From positions 1,341,001 through 1,405,000 of the forward strand of contig NZ_CP162490.1 in assembly GCF_041245805.1 (NCBI RefSeq): a stretch of 64,000 nt of DNA. The letters are read 5' to 3'. The stretch is from Xanthomonas sp. DAR 34887 (GTDB taxonomy: Bacteria > Pseudomonadota > Gammaproteobacteria > Xanthomonadales > Xanthomonadaceae). Under the pieces are notes generated by a model that did no database searches, was not told the origin of the DNA, and worked only from the letters and a program-made list of their open reading frames with translations. The translations under genes were made by a program, and so were the position numbers. This document shows positions 9,099 through 18,007 of this stretch, piece after piece (position 1 is the stretch's first letter; each line of letters opens with the position of its first letter).

Positions 9099-10325
9099 AT
9101 GTCCACCCCAGACCCGTCCCACGCATTCATGTCCGCATCCGCGGCCGGCGCCGCCGCGCCGGCCGGCGTGTTCGACCTCACCGAGGCGGCGCAGGCCTTT
9201 GTTCTCCCCGAGGAAGTGCGCTACCTGGATACCGCCAGCAAAGGCCCGCGGCTGGCCAGTGTGCTGGCTGCCGGACAGGCGGCGCTGGCCGATTCGATCG
9301 CGCCGTGGACGCTGTCCTTCGATGCCTGGCGCGCGCAGATCGAGACCCTGCGCGGCCTGGCCGCCGCCACGCTGTTCGAAGGCGACGTGGACGGCGTGGC
9401 GATGTTGCCCTCGGCCGCCTACGGTCTGGCCACCGCGGCGCGGCAATTGCCGCTGGCGGCCGGCGAGGCGGTGTTGCTGCTCGACGGCCAGTTCCCGTCG
9501 AACCTGTTGCTGTGGCAGCAGCGCTGCGCCGAGACCGGGGCGCATCTGGCAGTAGTGCGGCGCGGCGAGCACCAGGACTGGACCGACGCGGTGCTGGCGG
9601 CCCTGGACGCGGAGCCGCGGGTGCGGATCGCCAGCCTGCCCAATGCCTACTGGCGCGACGGCGCGCTGCTGGACCTGGATCGCATCGCCGCGCGCGTGCA
9701 TGCGGCGGGCGCGGCGCTGGTGCTGGACCTGAGCCAGAGCCTGGGCGTGCTGCCGGCGCGGCTGGCGGCGTGGCGGCCGGACTTCGTGGTGGCGGTGGGG
9801 CACAAGTGGCTGCTCGGACCGATGGGGCTGGCCTGGCTATGGGCGGCGCCGCACTGGCGCGCGCATGGCGTGCCGATCGAACACCATTGGCAGGCCCGCG
9901 ATTCCGGCGCCGACTGGCACTTCCCGGTCGAGGCGCCGCCGCCGTTCCGCACCGGCGCGCGCCGCTTCGATGCCGGCGGCGTGACCGAACCGCTGCGGCT
10001 GGCGATGGCCAGCGCGGCGCTGCAGCAGCTGCAGCACTGGCAGCCGGCGCGGATCGCGGCGCGGCTGGGCGCGCTCGGTGCAGCGTTCGAGGACGAATTG
10101 CAGGCGCAGGGCGCCGGCGACTGGACGGTGCCCGGGCACGCGCCGCACCTCGGCGCGCTGCGCCCGCCTGCCGCGGCGATGCAGGCCTTGCTGCCGTGGC
10201 TGCAGCGCGCGAAGGTGATCTGCACGCATCGCCACGGTGCATTGCGCATCGCGCCGTATCTGCAGCTGACGCCAGAGGCGATGCGTGGGTTGGGGCGCGA
10301 GATGGTCGCTGCGGCGCGCGGGTGA
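9099..10325 (+). CDS. Class-V aminotransferase-fold PLP enzyme (candidate EgtE-like C-S lyase)
   Basis: Fold-type I PLP enzyme of the cysteine desulfurase/kynureninase group, 408 residues. It shows YLDTASKGP near the N-terminus and the Schiff-base lysine in VAVGHKWLLGPMGLAWLW. FDAGGVTEPLRLAMA lies near the C-terminus. ATG 9099 (MSTPDPSH) is preferred; the frame stays open to 8997 and 9129 is also possible. It is divergent from egtBD across about 120 bp. Mycobacterial EgtE, which cleaves the EgtB product, belongs to this superfamily, so position suggests the same role here. That is inference; no SufS/IscS-type desulfurase cysteine loop was recognised. Confidence 0.8.
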   Translation: MSTPDPSHAFMSASAAGAAAPAGVFDLTEAAQAFVLPEEVRYLDTASKGPRLASVLAAGQAALADSIAPWTLSFDAWRAQIETLRGLAAATLFEGDVDGVAMLPSAAYGLATAARQLPLAAGEAVLLLDGQFPSNLLLWQQRCAETGAHLAVVRRGEHQDWTDAVLAALDAEPRVRIASLPNAYWRDGALLDLDRIAARVHAAGAALVLDLSQSLGVLPARLAAWRPDFVVAVGHKWLLGPMGLAWLWAAPHWRAHGVPIEHHWQARDSGADWHFPVEAPPPFRTGARRFDAGGVTEPLRLAMASAALQQLQHWQPARIAARLGALGAAFEDELQAQGAGDWTVPGHAPHLGALRPPAAAMQALLPWLQRAKVICTHRHGALRIAPYLQLTPEAMRGLGREMVAAARG

Positions 10326-10929
10326 GCGCTGGCTTGGAGCGTTCCTGGACGCCCTTCCAGCTGGCTTGCGGGGTGCACTGCAGGAAGGGCTTCAGCCCCG
10401 ACACCGTTCGATTACGCTGACTCCGCCGCTTCGTTCGTCGCGACTGAAGTCGCTCCCACAAGGGACTCGCGGCCACTCGCTGGGGGCACTGTAGGAGCGG
10501 CTTCAGCCGCGACAGACACACAAAACCGCCAAGATTTCTGACTTCGTTCGTCGCGACTGAAGTCGCTCCCACAAGGGACTCGCGGCCACTCGCTGGGGGC
10601 ACTGTAGGAGCGGCTTCAGCCGCGACAGACGAACAAGGTTGCCAAGATTCTCGACTTCACAGCGGTTTGCGGGACGCCCGCCGGGTGCACTGTGGAAGGA
10701 CTTCAGCCCGGACGCTTTCCGCTGGCGTCGCCTATACCGCTTCGTTCGTCGCGGCTGAAGCCGCTCCTACAGGAATTTGCGGCGAACCGGGTGAGTGCAC
10801 TGTGGGGAGGGACTTCAGTCCCGACGGGTTCCGAAGCCGATCGCTGACCAGCGCCACGGGGCGATCGATGGGCTGCGCGACGATCGCTTTCGCTGTCGCG
10901 CCGATGAGCGCCGCCTGGACACGCAGGCA
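10326..10929. repeat. 604-bp gene-free stretch with REP-like array (10380-10826)
   Basis: At least eight copies of the CTTCAGCC-centred palindrome alternate in orientation, for example at 10437-10460, 10489-10512, 10550-10573, 10602-10627, 10748-10771 and 10801-10825. Within this, an 89-bp segment at 10429-10517 is duplicated exactly at 10542-10630, a period of 113 bp. The last ~100 bp before the transporter stop codon hold nothing recognisable. Confidence 0.85.
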
Positions 10930-12429
10930 TCAGCGCCGCGCCGCCAGGCGCAGGCCGCGCGGGGTCAGCCAGCGCTCCAGGCCCTCGAACACCGCCTGCA
11001 CCAGCAGCGCCAGCGCGGCCGCCGGCACCGCGCCTTCCAGGATCAGGCCGATGTCGTCCAGGCGGATGCCGGTGAGGATCGGCTGGCCGTAGCCGCCGGC
11101 ACCGATCAGCGCGCCCAATGTGGCGGTGCCGACATTGATCACCGCCGCGGTCTTGATCCCGGCCAGGATGGTGCGCAAGGCCAGCGGCAACTCGATCCGC
11201 CACAGCCGCGTGCCCGGCGGCAGGCCGATCGCCGCAGCGGTCTCGCGCAGTTCGCGGGCGATGCCGGTCAGGCCCGCATGGGTGTTGCGCACGATCGGCA
11301 GCAGGCTGTACAGGAACAGCGCGGCGATCGCCGGCTTGGCGCCGATGCCGAACAGCGGAATCATGAACACGAACACCGCCAGCGACGGCAGCGTCTGCAG
11401 CACCCCGGTCAGCGACAGCACCACCTGGCCGAGCCGCGGCCGATGCGCTGCCACGATGCCCAGCGGCAGCGCCACCAGCAGGGCAAGGCCCAGCGACAGG
11501 CCGACCAGCGCCAGGTGTTCGCGGGTGCGTTGCAGCAGGCGCGTCGGCCGGGTGTCCTGCGCCGGTGCGGCGACGCCCAGCCACTGCGCGGCGATCGCGC
11601 TTTCGGCGCGCTTGTCCAGCTTCGCCTCGGCATTGAGCCGCTGCATCGTCGCCGCGTCGATGCGTCCACCCAGGCCTTCCAGCGCCTGCACGAACCGCGG
11701 CGCGCGCTGCGCCAGGTCGCCGCGGTACAGGAACACCGCGGCGTAGCGCGGAAAGTAGCGGCGGTCGTCCTGCAGCACCAGCAGGTCGTGGGCCGGGATC
11801 TCGGCGTCGGTGCTGTACAGGTCGGTGATGTCGATCGCGCCGCTGTCCAGCGCGCGGTAGGCCAGGTCGTGGTCCAACCCGGTCGGCGTCTGCGGCAGCC
11901 CGTAGGCATCGCGCACCCCGGGCCAACCGTCGGCGCGCGATACGAACTCGTTGCTGAGTCCGAGCTTCAGCGACGGATGCGCGGCCAGGTCGGAGATGCG
12001 GGCGATGCCCAGCGCCTGCGCGCGCTGCCGGCGCATGCCGAACGCATAGGTGTTGTCGAAGCCCAGCGGCGCGCTCATCGCCAGGCCGCGCTGCGCCAGG
12101 GCCCGGCGCAGCGCGGCATCGTCAGCATCGGGCAGGTGCAGCAATTCGGTCGCCAGGGTGCCGGTGTATTCGGCGTAGGCGTCGATCGATCCCTGCTCCA
12201 GTGCGCGCCACAGGATTCGGGTGCCGCCGAGTTGGCGGCGGTGTTCGACGTCCACGCCGGCCTGGCGCCCGGCGCCGGCGGCGATCTCGCCCAGCACCAC
12301 CGCCTCGGTGAAGTTCTTCGAGCCCACCACCACCTTCTCCGGCGCTGCCGCGGCGCCGCAGGCGGGCAGGACGAGCGCCGCCGCGAGCACCAACCGTGCC
12401 GCCGCGCGGCGCCGCAGCCAGGCCCTCAC
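10930..12429 (-). CDS. Osmoprotectant (quaternary amine) ABC transporter, fused substrate-binding and permease protein
   Basis: OpuC/OsmF-type importer subunit for glycine betaine, choline or related solutes. An N-terminal signal or lipoprotein-like segment (VLPAC) is followed by an OpuAC-type binding domain (KVVVGSKNFTEAVVLGEI, DAYAEYTGT, GLSNEFVSR) over roughly residues 30-290. A permease domain with about five to six helices follows, with the coupling loop AAAIGLPPGTRLWRIELP. The order binding-protein then permease is the reverse of the better known permease-first fusions. Start GTG 12429 overlaps the ATPase stop by 4 bp. The ligand is not determinable. Confidence 0.88.
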   Translation of the reverse strand: MRAWLRRRAAARLVLAAALVLPACGAAAAPEKVVVGSKNFTEAVVLGEIAAGAGRQAGVDVEHRRQLGGTRILWRALEQGSIDAYAEYTGTLATELLHLPDADDAALRRALAQRGLAMSAPLGFDNTYAFGMRRQRAQALGIARISDLAAHPSLKLGLSNEFVSRADGWPGVRDAYGLPQTPTGLDHDLAYRALDSGAIDITDLYSTDAEIPAHDLLVLQDDRRYFPRYAAVFLYRGDLAQRAPRFVQALEGLGGRIDAATMQRLNAEAKLDKRAESAIAAQWLGVAAPAQDTRPTRLLQRTREHLALVGLSLGLALLVALPLGIVAAHRPRLGQVVLSLTGVLQTLPSLAVFVFMIPLFGIGAKPAIAALFLYSLLPIVRNTHAGLTGIARELRETAAAIGLPPGTRLWRIELPLALRTILAGIKTAAVINVGTATLGALIGAGGYGQPILTGIRLDDIGLILEGAVPAAALALLVQAVFEGLERWLTPRGLRLAARR

Positions 12430-13163
12430 CGCGCATCCTCCAGCGTGCGCTGCGCGTGCAGGAACTGGCCGACGAACGGTTCCGCGGGCGCGTCCAGCAG
12501 CTCGCGCACGCTGCCTTCCTGCACGATGCGGCCGTTGCGCATCAGCACCAGGGTGTCGCCCAGGTAGGCGGCCTCGGCGACGTCGTGGGTCACCAGCACC
12601 ACGGTCTTGCCGAGCAGCGCGAACAGTTCGCGCATCTGCGTCTGCAGTTCGTGGCGCACGATCGGATCGAGCGCGCCCAGCGGTTCGTCCAGCAGCAGCA
12701 CCGGCGGGTCCAGCAGCAGCGCGCGGATCAGGCCGACGCGCTGGCGCTGGCCGCCGGACAGTTCGGCCGGATAACGCGCCAGCAAGGCCTCGGGCAGGCG
12801 GCACAGCGCGGCCAGTTCGCGCAGGCGCGCGTCGATCCGCGGTCGCGCCCAGCCCAGCGTCCGGGCGAGCAGGGCGGCGTTGTCGCGCGCACTCAGATGC
12901 GGGAACAGCCCGCCTTCCTGGATCACGTAGCCGATGCGGCGGCGCTGCGCCAACAAGGTGTCCCGGCGCAGCGGTTCGCCCTGGAAGCGGACCTCGCCGG
13001 CGTCCGGCCATTCCAGCCCGAGCAGCATGCGCAGCGCGCTGGACTTGCCGGCGCCGCTGGGGCCGATCAGCGCGGTGGTGCGACCGGCGGCGATGCGCAG
13101 ATCGACCCGGTCCAGCGCAAGTGCGTCGCTATAGCGGCGGGTGACCCGATGCAGTTCGAACAT
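12426..13163 (-). CDS. Osmoprotectant ABC transporter ATP-binding protein
   Basis: Cytoplasmic ATPase that powers the fused permease encoded next. It carries Walker A GPSGAGKS, Q-loop IQEGGLFPHL, signature LSGGQRQR and Walker B VLLLDEP, then the H-loop VLVTHD. It has 245 residues from the chosen ATG 13163 (MFELHRVTRRYSD), where family similarity starts; an ATG at 13193 would add ten residues. It lacks a C-terminal CBS pair seen in many OpuA/ProV ATPases. First gene of a two-gene, translationally coupled operon. Confidence 0.92.
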   Translation of the reverse strand: MFELHRVTRRYSDALALDRVDLRIAAGRTTALIGPSGAGKSSALRMLLGLEWPDAGEVRFQGEPLRRDTLLAQRRRIGYVIQEGGLFPHLSARDNAALLARTLGWARPRIDARLRELAALCRLPEALLARYPAELSGGQRQRVGLIRALLLDPPVLLLDEPLGALDPIVRHELQTQMRELFALLGKTVVLVTHDVAEAAYLGDTLVLMRNGRIVQEGSVRELLDAPAEPFVGQFLHAQRTLEDAR

Positions 13164-13224
13164 GCGCCCAAGCATAGCCGGGCCGCGCCGCATGGCGCGC
13201 GAAGGCGCCGCGCGACCGACGCGC

Positions 13225-14169
13225 TCAATCGGCGGAATCGGTCAGCAGCTGCAGCGTCGGCTTCGGCCGCGCCAGGTCGTACATCAGGCCGAAGTGGCTT
13301 TCCACGCCCTGCAGGTTGGGCTGGTCGAGCAGTTCGTAGAGATTGATCTCGGCGACCACGTCGGCGTAGTCGCTCTGCAGCGTGCGCACGATCTGCGCCA
13401 CGCTGTCGTAGCAGGCGCCGTCGCCGGCATGCCCGCCGTCGGTGTTGCCGATGTACACGTCGGCGCAGTTGACCTCGTTGAAGAACACCTTGCCGCCGTA
13501 CTTCTGCGCCGCGCCGCGCATCTGCCCCAGATACAGGTCCATCCAGTAGCCGCGATCTTGATAGAACGGGTAGTAGTGGAAGCTGATGTGGTCGAAATCG
13601 AAGCCGGAGGCCTTGGCCATGTCCAGGAACCACAGCGAGCCGCGGCGGTCGCCGGGGCAACGCGCGTTGGCCGACTGGTCGTCGCTGTTGCAGGCGGTGA
13701 TGTTGATGGTGAATTCCAGGCCGGCGCCGAGTTCGTCCGAGGCCTGCTTCATGCCACGGTACATCTCTGTCATCGCATCGATGCGCGCCTGTGCGCCGTC
13801 GCGGCTGTAGTCCTGCTCGTTACCGATCTCCCACAGTTTGATGTCGGCCGCATAGCGCCGCGCCAGCTGGTAGCCGATCTCGCGCGACATCGGGTACACC
13901 ATCGGCCGCAGCGCGATGCCGTAGCGCCGCGCCAGCGGCACCAGCCGATCGAGCACGGCGAAGTTGCGCGGATCCACGTCGAAGCGGTAGCTGCGCAGGT
14001 TGCGTTGGTCGAGCAACTGGAACACCGCCTCGGACTGGCTCAGCGGATAGGCGGGGCGGTCGTCGTGGCCGTTGACGCCGAACACGATGGCCGGCTCGGC
14101 GGCGCCGGCCGGCAGGGCGGTGCCGAGGGCGAGCGACAAACTCAGCATGGCGGCGGGAAAACGGAACAT
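13225..14169 (-). CDS. Secreted TIM-barrel glycoside-hydrolase-like protein
   Basis: Exported protein of 314 residues. The signal peptide is MFRFPAAMLSLSLALG..AGA, and ATG 14169 follows a good GGAG ribosome site. The mature part has clan GH-A features: IKLWEIGNEQDYS resembles the acid/base NE-containing strand, and GKVFFNEVNC resembles the nucleophile strand with a second glutamate. SFHYYPFYQD lies between them. These place it near GH5/GH39-like enzymes, but no family or substrate is certain. Neighbouring genes give no pathway. Confidence 0.7.
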   Translation of the reverse strand: MFRFPAAMLSLSLALGTALPAGAAEPAIVFGVNGHDDRPAYPLSQSEAVFQLLDQRNLRSYRFDVDPRNFAVLDRLVPLARRYGIALRPMVYPMSREIGYQLARRYAADIKLWEIGNEQDYSRDGAQARIDAMTEMYRGMKQASDELGAGLEFTINITACNSDDQSANARCPGDRRGSLWFLDMAKASGFDFDHISFHYYPFYQDRGYWMDLYLGQMRGAAQKYGGKVFFNEVNCADVYIGNTDGGHAGDGACYDSVAQIVRTLQSDYADVVAEINLYELLDQPNLQGVESHFGLMYDLARPKPTLQLLTDSAD

Positions 14170-14446
14170 GGCGCGTCTCCTGGCGGGGGCCGACGAGCGC
14201 CGTGGCGATGGACGGCGCCGCAGGCGCACCGGAACGGCGGGCGAGTGGATCGAGCCTAGCAAGCGGCAGCTGCGCGCGGCGCGCAGCGGCTGGGCGCTGC
14301 ACCACAGATCGCGACACTGGCTGTGGCAGGCGGCATCGGCCCGGGTCGCATGTCCAGGCCGATGCCGCTGGCGGTTGCCCGACGACGGCAGTGCCGCGTG
14401 GGCGCCCGGGCCGTGCAGAAGGCGGCGCCCACATGCCGCGGTCGCC

Positions 14447-14480
14447 AAAACGCAACAGGGGCCTTGCGGCCCCTGTTGCG
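14447..14480 (-). terminator. Rho-independent terminator after bamD
   Basis: Perfect 13-bp stem (CGCAACAGGGGCC with its complement) around a TTGC loop at 14451-14480. In the bamD direction it is followed by TTTT (14447-14450). It lies 20 bp past the bamD stop. Confidence 0.85.
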
Positions 14481-14499
14481 GTGTCCCTGACAGCGTGGC

Positions 14500-15378
14500 T
14501 CAGTTGGCCATCTTCGAGTTCGACTGCCCGGTGGCGGCGGACTTTTCGCCGGCGAACGGATTCAGCTTGCGGATCATCCACGGGTACTTCGGCCAGTGGC
14601 CGGTCAGCCACGGATGCTGCGGATCGTTGAGTTCCAGCACCCGGCGCGCATCGTCGGCCAGCGGCTTGTTGCCCAGGTGGGTGTAGGCATCGGCCAGCAC
14701 CGCCACCGCGTCGTACTGGTAGGCGCTCTGCGGGTAGGTTTCCAGCAGGTAGGTGGCGCGGCCGGCGGCCGACACCCAGGCGTTGCGGCGCAGGTAGTAC
14801 AGCGCGTTGTCCAGTTCGTGCTGGGCGAACACGTTGCGCAGCGCGATCATGCGCTGGCGCGCGTCGGCGGCGTAGCGGCTGTTCGGATAGCGCTCGGCGA
14901 CGATGTTGAAGTCGGCGTAGGCCTGCTGCGGCGTGGACAGGTCGCGGCGGCTCGGGTCCAGCGACCACACCCGGCGCAGGAACACCGTGTCGCGGTTGGA
15001 GTTGGACAACCCGCGCAGGTAGTACATGTAGGAGATGTTGCGGTGGGTCGGGTAGGTGCGGATGAAGCGGTCGATGCTGGACACCGCGTCGTCGTGCTTG
15101 CCGGCCTTGTACTGGGCGTAGGCGCTCTCGATCATCGCCTGCTCGGTGTACTGGCCGTAGGGGTACTGCGCGATCAGGCGCTTGAAGCTGCCCTCGGCGC
15201 CGGCCCAGTTGCCGGTCTCCATCTGCGTGTGCGCCTTCTGGTACAGCTGCTCCACCGGCATCCCTTCTTCGGGATTCTTGTTCTTCTGGCGGTGGCAACC
15301 CGTTGCCACGACGACCATGACCAGCATCAGGGCGATGAAACGGACGTGCGCGGAGAGCGGGACGGAGCGTCGGATCAT
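14500..15378 (-). CDS. bamD: Outer membrane assembly lipoprotein BamD
   Basis: Essential lipoprotein of the BAM complex that inserts beta-barrel proteins in the outer membrane. It has 292 residues. The lipoprotein signal ends at VVVATGC, about Cys28, then TPR-like helices follow. Family marks include AEGSFKRLIAQYPYGQYTEQA, the YLRGLS block and FNIVAERYPNSRYAADARQRM. It is divergent from rluD, a common arrangement in gammaproteobacteria, and has its own strong terminator. Confidence 0.96.
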   Translation of the reverse strand: MIRRSVPLSAHVRFIALMLVMVVVATGCHRQKNKNPEEGMPVEQLYQKAHTQMETGNWAGAEGSFKRLIAQYPYGQYTEQAMIESAYAQYKAGKHDDAVSSIDRFIRTYPTHRNISYMYYLRGLSNSNRDTVFLRRVWSLDPSRRDLSTPQQAYADFNIVAERYPNSRYAADARQRMIALRNVFAQHELDNALYYLRRNAWVSAAGRATYLLETYPQSAYQYDAVAVLADAYTHLGNKPLADDARRVLELNDPQHPWLTGHWPKYPWMIRKLNPFAGEKSAATGQSNSKMAN

Positions 15379-15493
15379 GGGTTCGGGCAGGACACGTCAG
15401 GAATACGAAGGGGCGATGATAGCCTAGTGGCCTGTCCGGCGACTGACTATGGCCGCCGCGGCCCTCCCTTTCCGACGTAGCCGTGCCCTTTTC

Positions 15494-16501
15494 ATGCCCA
15501 ATACCCTCCCGGACACCCCTGAGGACGACGCTTCCGACGGCCCGCGCCAGGCGCGCGTGCCCGACCACGCCGCCGGCCGCCGCTTCGATGCGGTCCTGGC
15601 CGAGCTGTTTCCCGAGTTCTCGCGCTCGCGCCTGGCCGAATGGATCAAGTCCGGCGACGCGCTGCTGGACGGGGCCCCGGCGCGGCCGCGCGACGCCCTG
15701 CGCGGCGGCGAGATCGCCAGCCTGCATGCGGTGCTGGAGACCCAGACCCATGCGCTGCCGGAAGACATCCCGCTGGAGGTGCTGTTCGAGGACGACCAGG
15801 TCATCGTGCTGAACAAGCCGGCCGGGCTGGTCGTGCATCCCGGCGCCGGCAACCCCAGCGGCACCCTGGTCAATGCGCTGCTGTACCGCGATCCGTCGCT
15901 GGCGGCGCTGCCGCGCGCGGGCATCGTGCACCGCCTGGACAAGGACACCAGCGGCGCCATGGTGGTGGCGCGGACCCTGCCGGCGCACACCTCGCTGGTG
16001 GCGCAGCTGTCGGCGCGCGACGTGCACCGCCAGTACCTGGCAGTGGTGGCCGGGCCGCTGGTCTCCGGCGGCACCGCCAATGCGCCGATCGACCGCCACC
16101 CGCGCGACCGGCTGCGCATGGCGGTGCGCGAGGACGGCCGCGACGCGGTCACCCATTACCGGCTGCGCGAGCGCTTCCGCGCGCATACCGCGCTGGAATG
16201 CCGCCTGGAGACCGGGCGTACCCACCAGATCCGCGTGCACATGGCGCACCTGAAGCACCCGATCATCGGCGACCCGCTGTACGGCGGCCCGCTGAAGCTG
16301 CCCAAGGGCGCGACCGAGGAACTGATCGCCGAATTGCGCGGTTTCAAGCGCCAGGCGTTGCACGCCGAGACGCTGGAATTCAAGCACCCCACCCATGGCG
16401 AGCCGGTGCGGGCCACCGCCGCGGTGCCGGCCGACATGTTGCGCCTGCTGTCTGCGCTGCGCACCGATTCGCGGCTGGCCGCCGAGCAGGCGCGGCGCTG
16501 A
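15494..16501 (+). CDS. rluD: 23S rRNA pseudouridine synthase RluD
   Basis: Converts uridines 1911, 1915 and 1917 of 23S rRNA helix 69 to pseudouridine. It has 335 residues: an N-terminal S4 RNA-binding domain ([19 protein letters not shown]), then the RluA-type catalytic domain with HRLDKDTSG holding the catalytic Asp. The remaining blocks are [31 protein letters not shown] 15494 ([12 protein letters not shown]) is chosen; the frame is open to 15449. It is followed by pgeF after 205 bp. Confidence 0.95.
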   Translation: MPNTLPDTPEDDASDGPRQARVPDHAAGRRFDAVLAELFPEFSRSRLAEWIKSGDALLDGAPARPRDALRGGEIASLHAVLETQTHALPEDIPLEVLFEDDQVIVLNKPAGLVVHPGAGNPSGTLVNALLYRDPSLAALPRAGIVHRLDKDTSGAMVVARTLPAHTSLVAQLSARDVHRQYLAVVAGPLVSGGTANAPIDRHPRDRLRMAVREDGRDAVTHYRLRERFRAHTALECRLETGRTHQIRVHMAHLKHPIIGDPLYGGPLKLPKGATEELIAELRGFKRQALHAETLEFKHPTHGEPVRATAAVPADMLRLLSALRTDSRLAAEQARR

Positions 16502-16706
16502 GGATGGCGCCGATGGGCGAGGGCGGGCCTGGCGCCTTGCACCGCTTCCCGAGCGGGCCTGCGCGGGAAGGCGCGACCAGGCTGGGCGCGCCGGTGGGGA
16601 TGCACAGCCGGTGCGGTCGCCGCCGCGATGCCCGCGCGGCCGCTGCAGCGCGGTTGGCGGTCGCCGGCGGCGTTGCGCTGCGCCTGCCATCGCGGGCCAC
16701 ACGCGC

Positions 16707-17480
16707 ATGACCGACTTCGCCCTGGCCGCCGACTGGCCGGCAGCGCCGCGAGTGCATGCGCTGACCACGTTGCGCACCGGCGCCGGCGCGTCGTCGCCGC
16801 CGTTCGACCGGTTCAACCTGGGCAACCGCAGCGCGGCCGACGGCGACGATCCGGCCACGGTGCAGCGCAACCGCGACGAACTCGCCGCGCGCCTGGCGCT
16901 GCCGTCGCCGCCGCACTGGTTGCGGCAGGTGCACGGGGTGCAGGTGTTGCGTTTCGAGCGGCCGCCGGCCGCGGCCGGCATCGACGCCGAGCCGACCGCC
17001 GATGCCGCGGTGACCGCGGTGCCCGGGGTGGTGTTGGCGATCCTGACCGCCGATTGCCTGCCGGTGACCTTCGCCGCCCGCGACGGCAGCGAAGTCGGGG
17101 CCGCGCATGCCGGCTGGCAGGGCCTGGCCGGCGGCGTGCTGGAAGCCACCGCCGCCGCGTTACATACCCCGCCGGCGCAGCTGCAGGCCTGGCTGGGCCC
17201 GGCCGCCGGGCCGCAGGCGTACGAGATCGGCGAGAACGTGCGCGATGCCTTCCTCGGCCACGATCCGGCCGCGGCCAGCGCCTTCGTCGCCACCCGCCCG
17301 GGCCACTGGCGGGTGGACCTGTATGCGCTGGCGCGGCAACGCCTTGCCGCCGCCGGCATCGACCCGGCGCAGGTGCATGGCGGCGGGCTGTGCACGATTT
17401 CCGACGCGCAGCGCTTCTTTTCCTATCGCCGCGACCGCCGCAGCGGCCGCATGGCGACGCTGGCATGGATCGCGGACTGA
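16707..17480 (+). CDS. pgeF: Peptidoglycan editing factor PgeF (YfiH family)
   Basis: YfiH/PgeF enzymes correct UDP-MurNAc peptides carrying L-Ser in place of L-Ala; the family was earlier called polyphenol oxidase or laccase. It has 257 residues, with the family metal-site motifs WLRQVHG, TADCLPV, AAHAGWQG and GGGLCTISDAQRFFSYRRD. The start at MTDFALAAD matches the usual length of about 250. Its position downstream of bamD/rluD is typical. Confidence 0.94.
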   Translation: MTDFALAADWPAAPRVHALTTLRTGAGASSPPFDRFNLGNRSAADGDDPATVQRNRDELAARLALPSPPHWLRQVHGVQVLRFERPPAAAGIDAEPTADAAVTAVPGVVLAILTADCLPVTFAARDGSEVGAAHAGWQGLAGGVLEATAAALHTPPAQLQAWLGPAAGPQAYEIGENVRDAFLGHDPAAASAFVATRPGHWRVDLYALARQRLAAAGIDPAQVHGGGLCTISDAQRFFSYRRDRRSGRMATLAWIAD

Positions 17481-18007
17481 GCACGCCGCTGTTCGCGCAG
17501 CTGCTGGGGCCGGGCTTCGCGCGGCTGCCGCCGGCGCTGCGCGCGCTGCATTCGGTGCCGCAGCGGCAGCGTTACGTCGGCCATGCCGAGGTGCGCCGCG
17601 GGCGGCATCCGTTGCTGCCGCTGTGCGCATGGCTGGCGCGTCTGCCGCCGGCCAGCGCCGCGCTGCCGATCGAGGTGACCTTCAGCGCCGACGCGCAGGG
17701 CGAGCGCTGGCAGCGCCGTTTCGGCACCCACGCGATGCCGTCGCGGCTGTGGCTGCAGGACGGGCGGCTGCGCGAGCGCCTGGGTGCGGTCGAATTCGAA
17801 TTCGCGCTGCGCGTGGAGGGCGCCGCGATCGTCTGGAGCGCCACGCGCGCCTGGGCGTTCGGCGTACTGCCGTTGCCGCGGCACTGGCTGGCCGGTGTGC
17901 ACTGCCGCGAATCCGAACGCGACGGCCGCTATGCGTTCCTGGTCGACGTGGCGCTGCCGTGGATCGGTCCGTTCATCCGTTACGAGGGCTGGCTTGAACC
18001 GGCCTGA
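17465..18007 (+). CDS. DUF4166 domain protein
   Basis: 180-residue protein of unknown function. ATG 17465 lies inside the pgeF end (16-bp overlap), implying coupled translation. Family features are LPPALRALHSVPQRQRYVGHAEVRRG near the N-terminus, a central WQRRFGTHAMPSRLW block and a C-terminal YAFLVDVALPWIGPFIRYEGWL. There is no signal peptide or clear membrane segment. It is followed by, and overlaps, a DCC-family thiol oxidoreductase, an association seen in other genomes. Confidence 0.82.
   Translation: MDRGLSTPLFAQLLGPGFARLPPALRALHSVPQRQRYVGHAEVRRGRHPLLPLCAWLARLPPASAALPIEVTFSADAQGERWQRRFGTHAMPSRLWLQDGRLRERLGAVEFEFALRVEGAAIVWSATRAWAFGVLPLPRHWLAGVHCRESERDGRYAFLVDVALPWIGPFIRYEGWLEPA

Noticed and set aside
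9117..10325. SufS/IscS cysteine desulfurase
   Set aside because: The fold is shared but no catalytic-cysteine loop was recognised and no Fe-S assembly genes are nearby.
10380..10826. CRISPR array
   Set aside because: Repeats alternate in orientation, spacing is irregular and spacers are themselves repeated; no cas genes. Fits REP/BIME-type palindromes.
16502..16706. Extended N-terminus for PgeF
   Set aside because: The upstream in-frame sequence lies in the rluD gap and is not family-like; PgeF similarity begins at MTDFALAAD.
13820..17395. 1191-codon minus-strand open frame
   Set aside because: Runs antisense across rluD and pgeF and out of frame over bamD; no family features.
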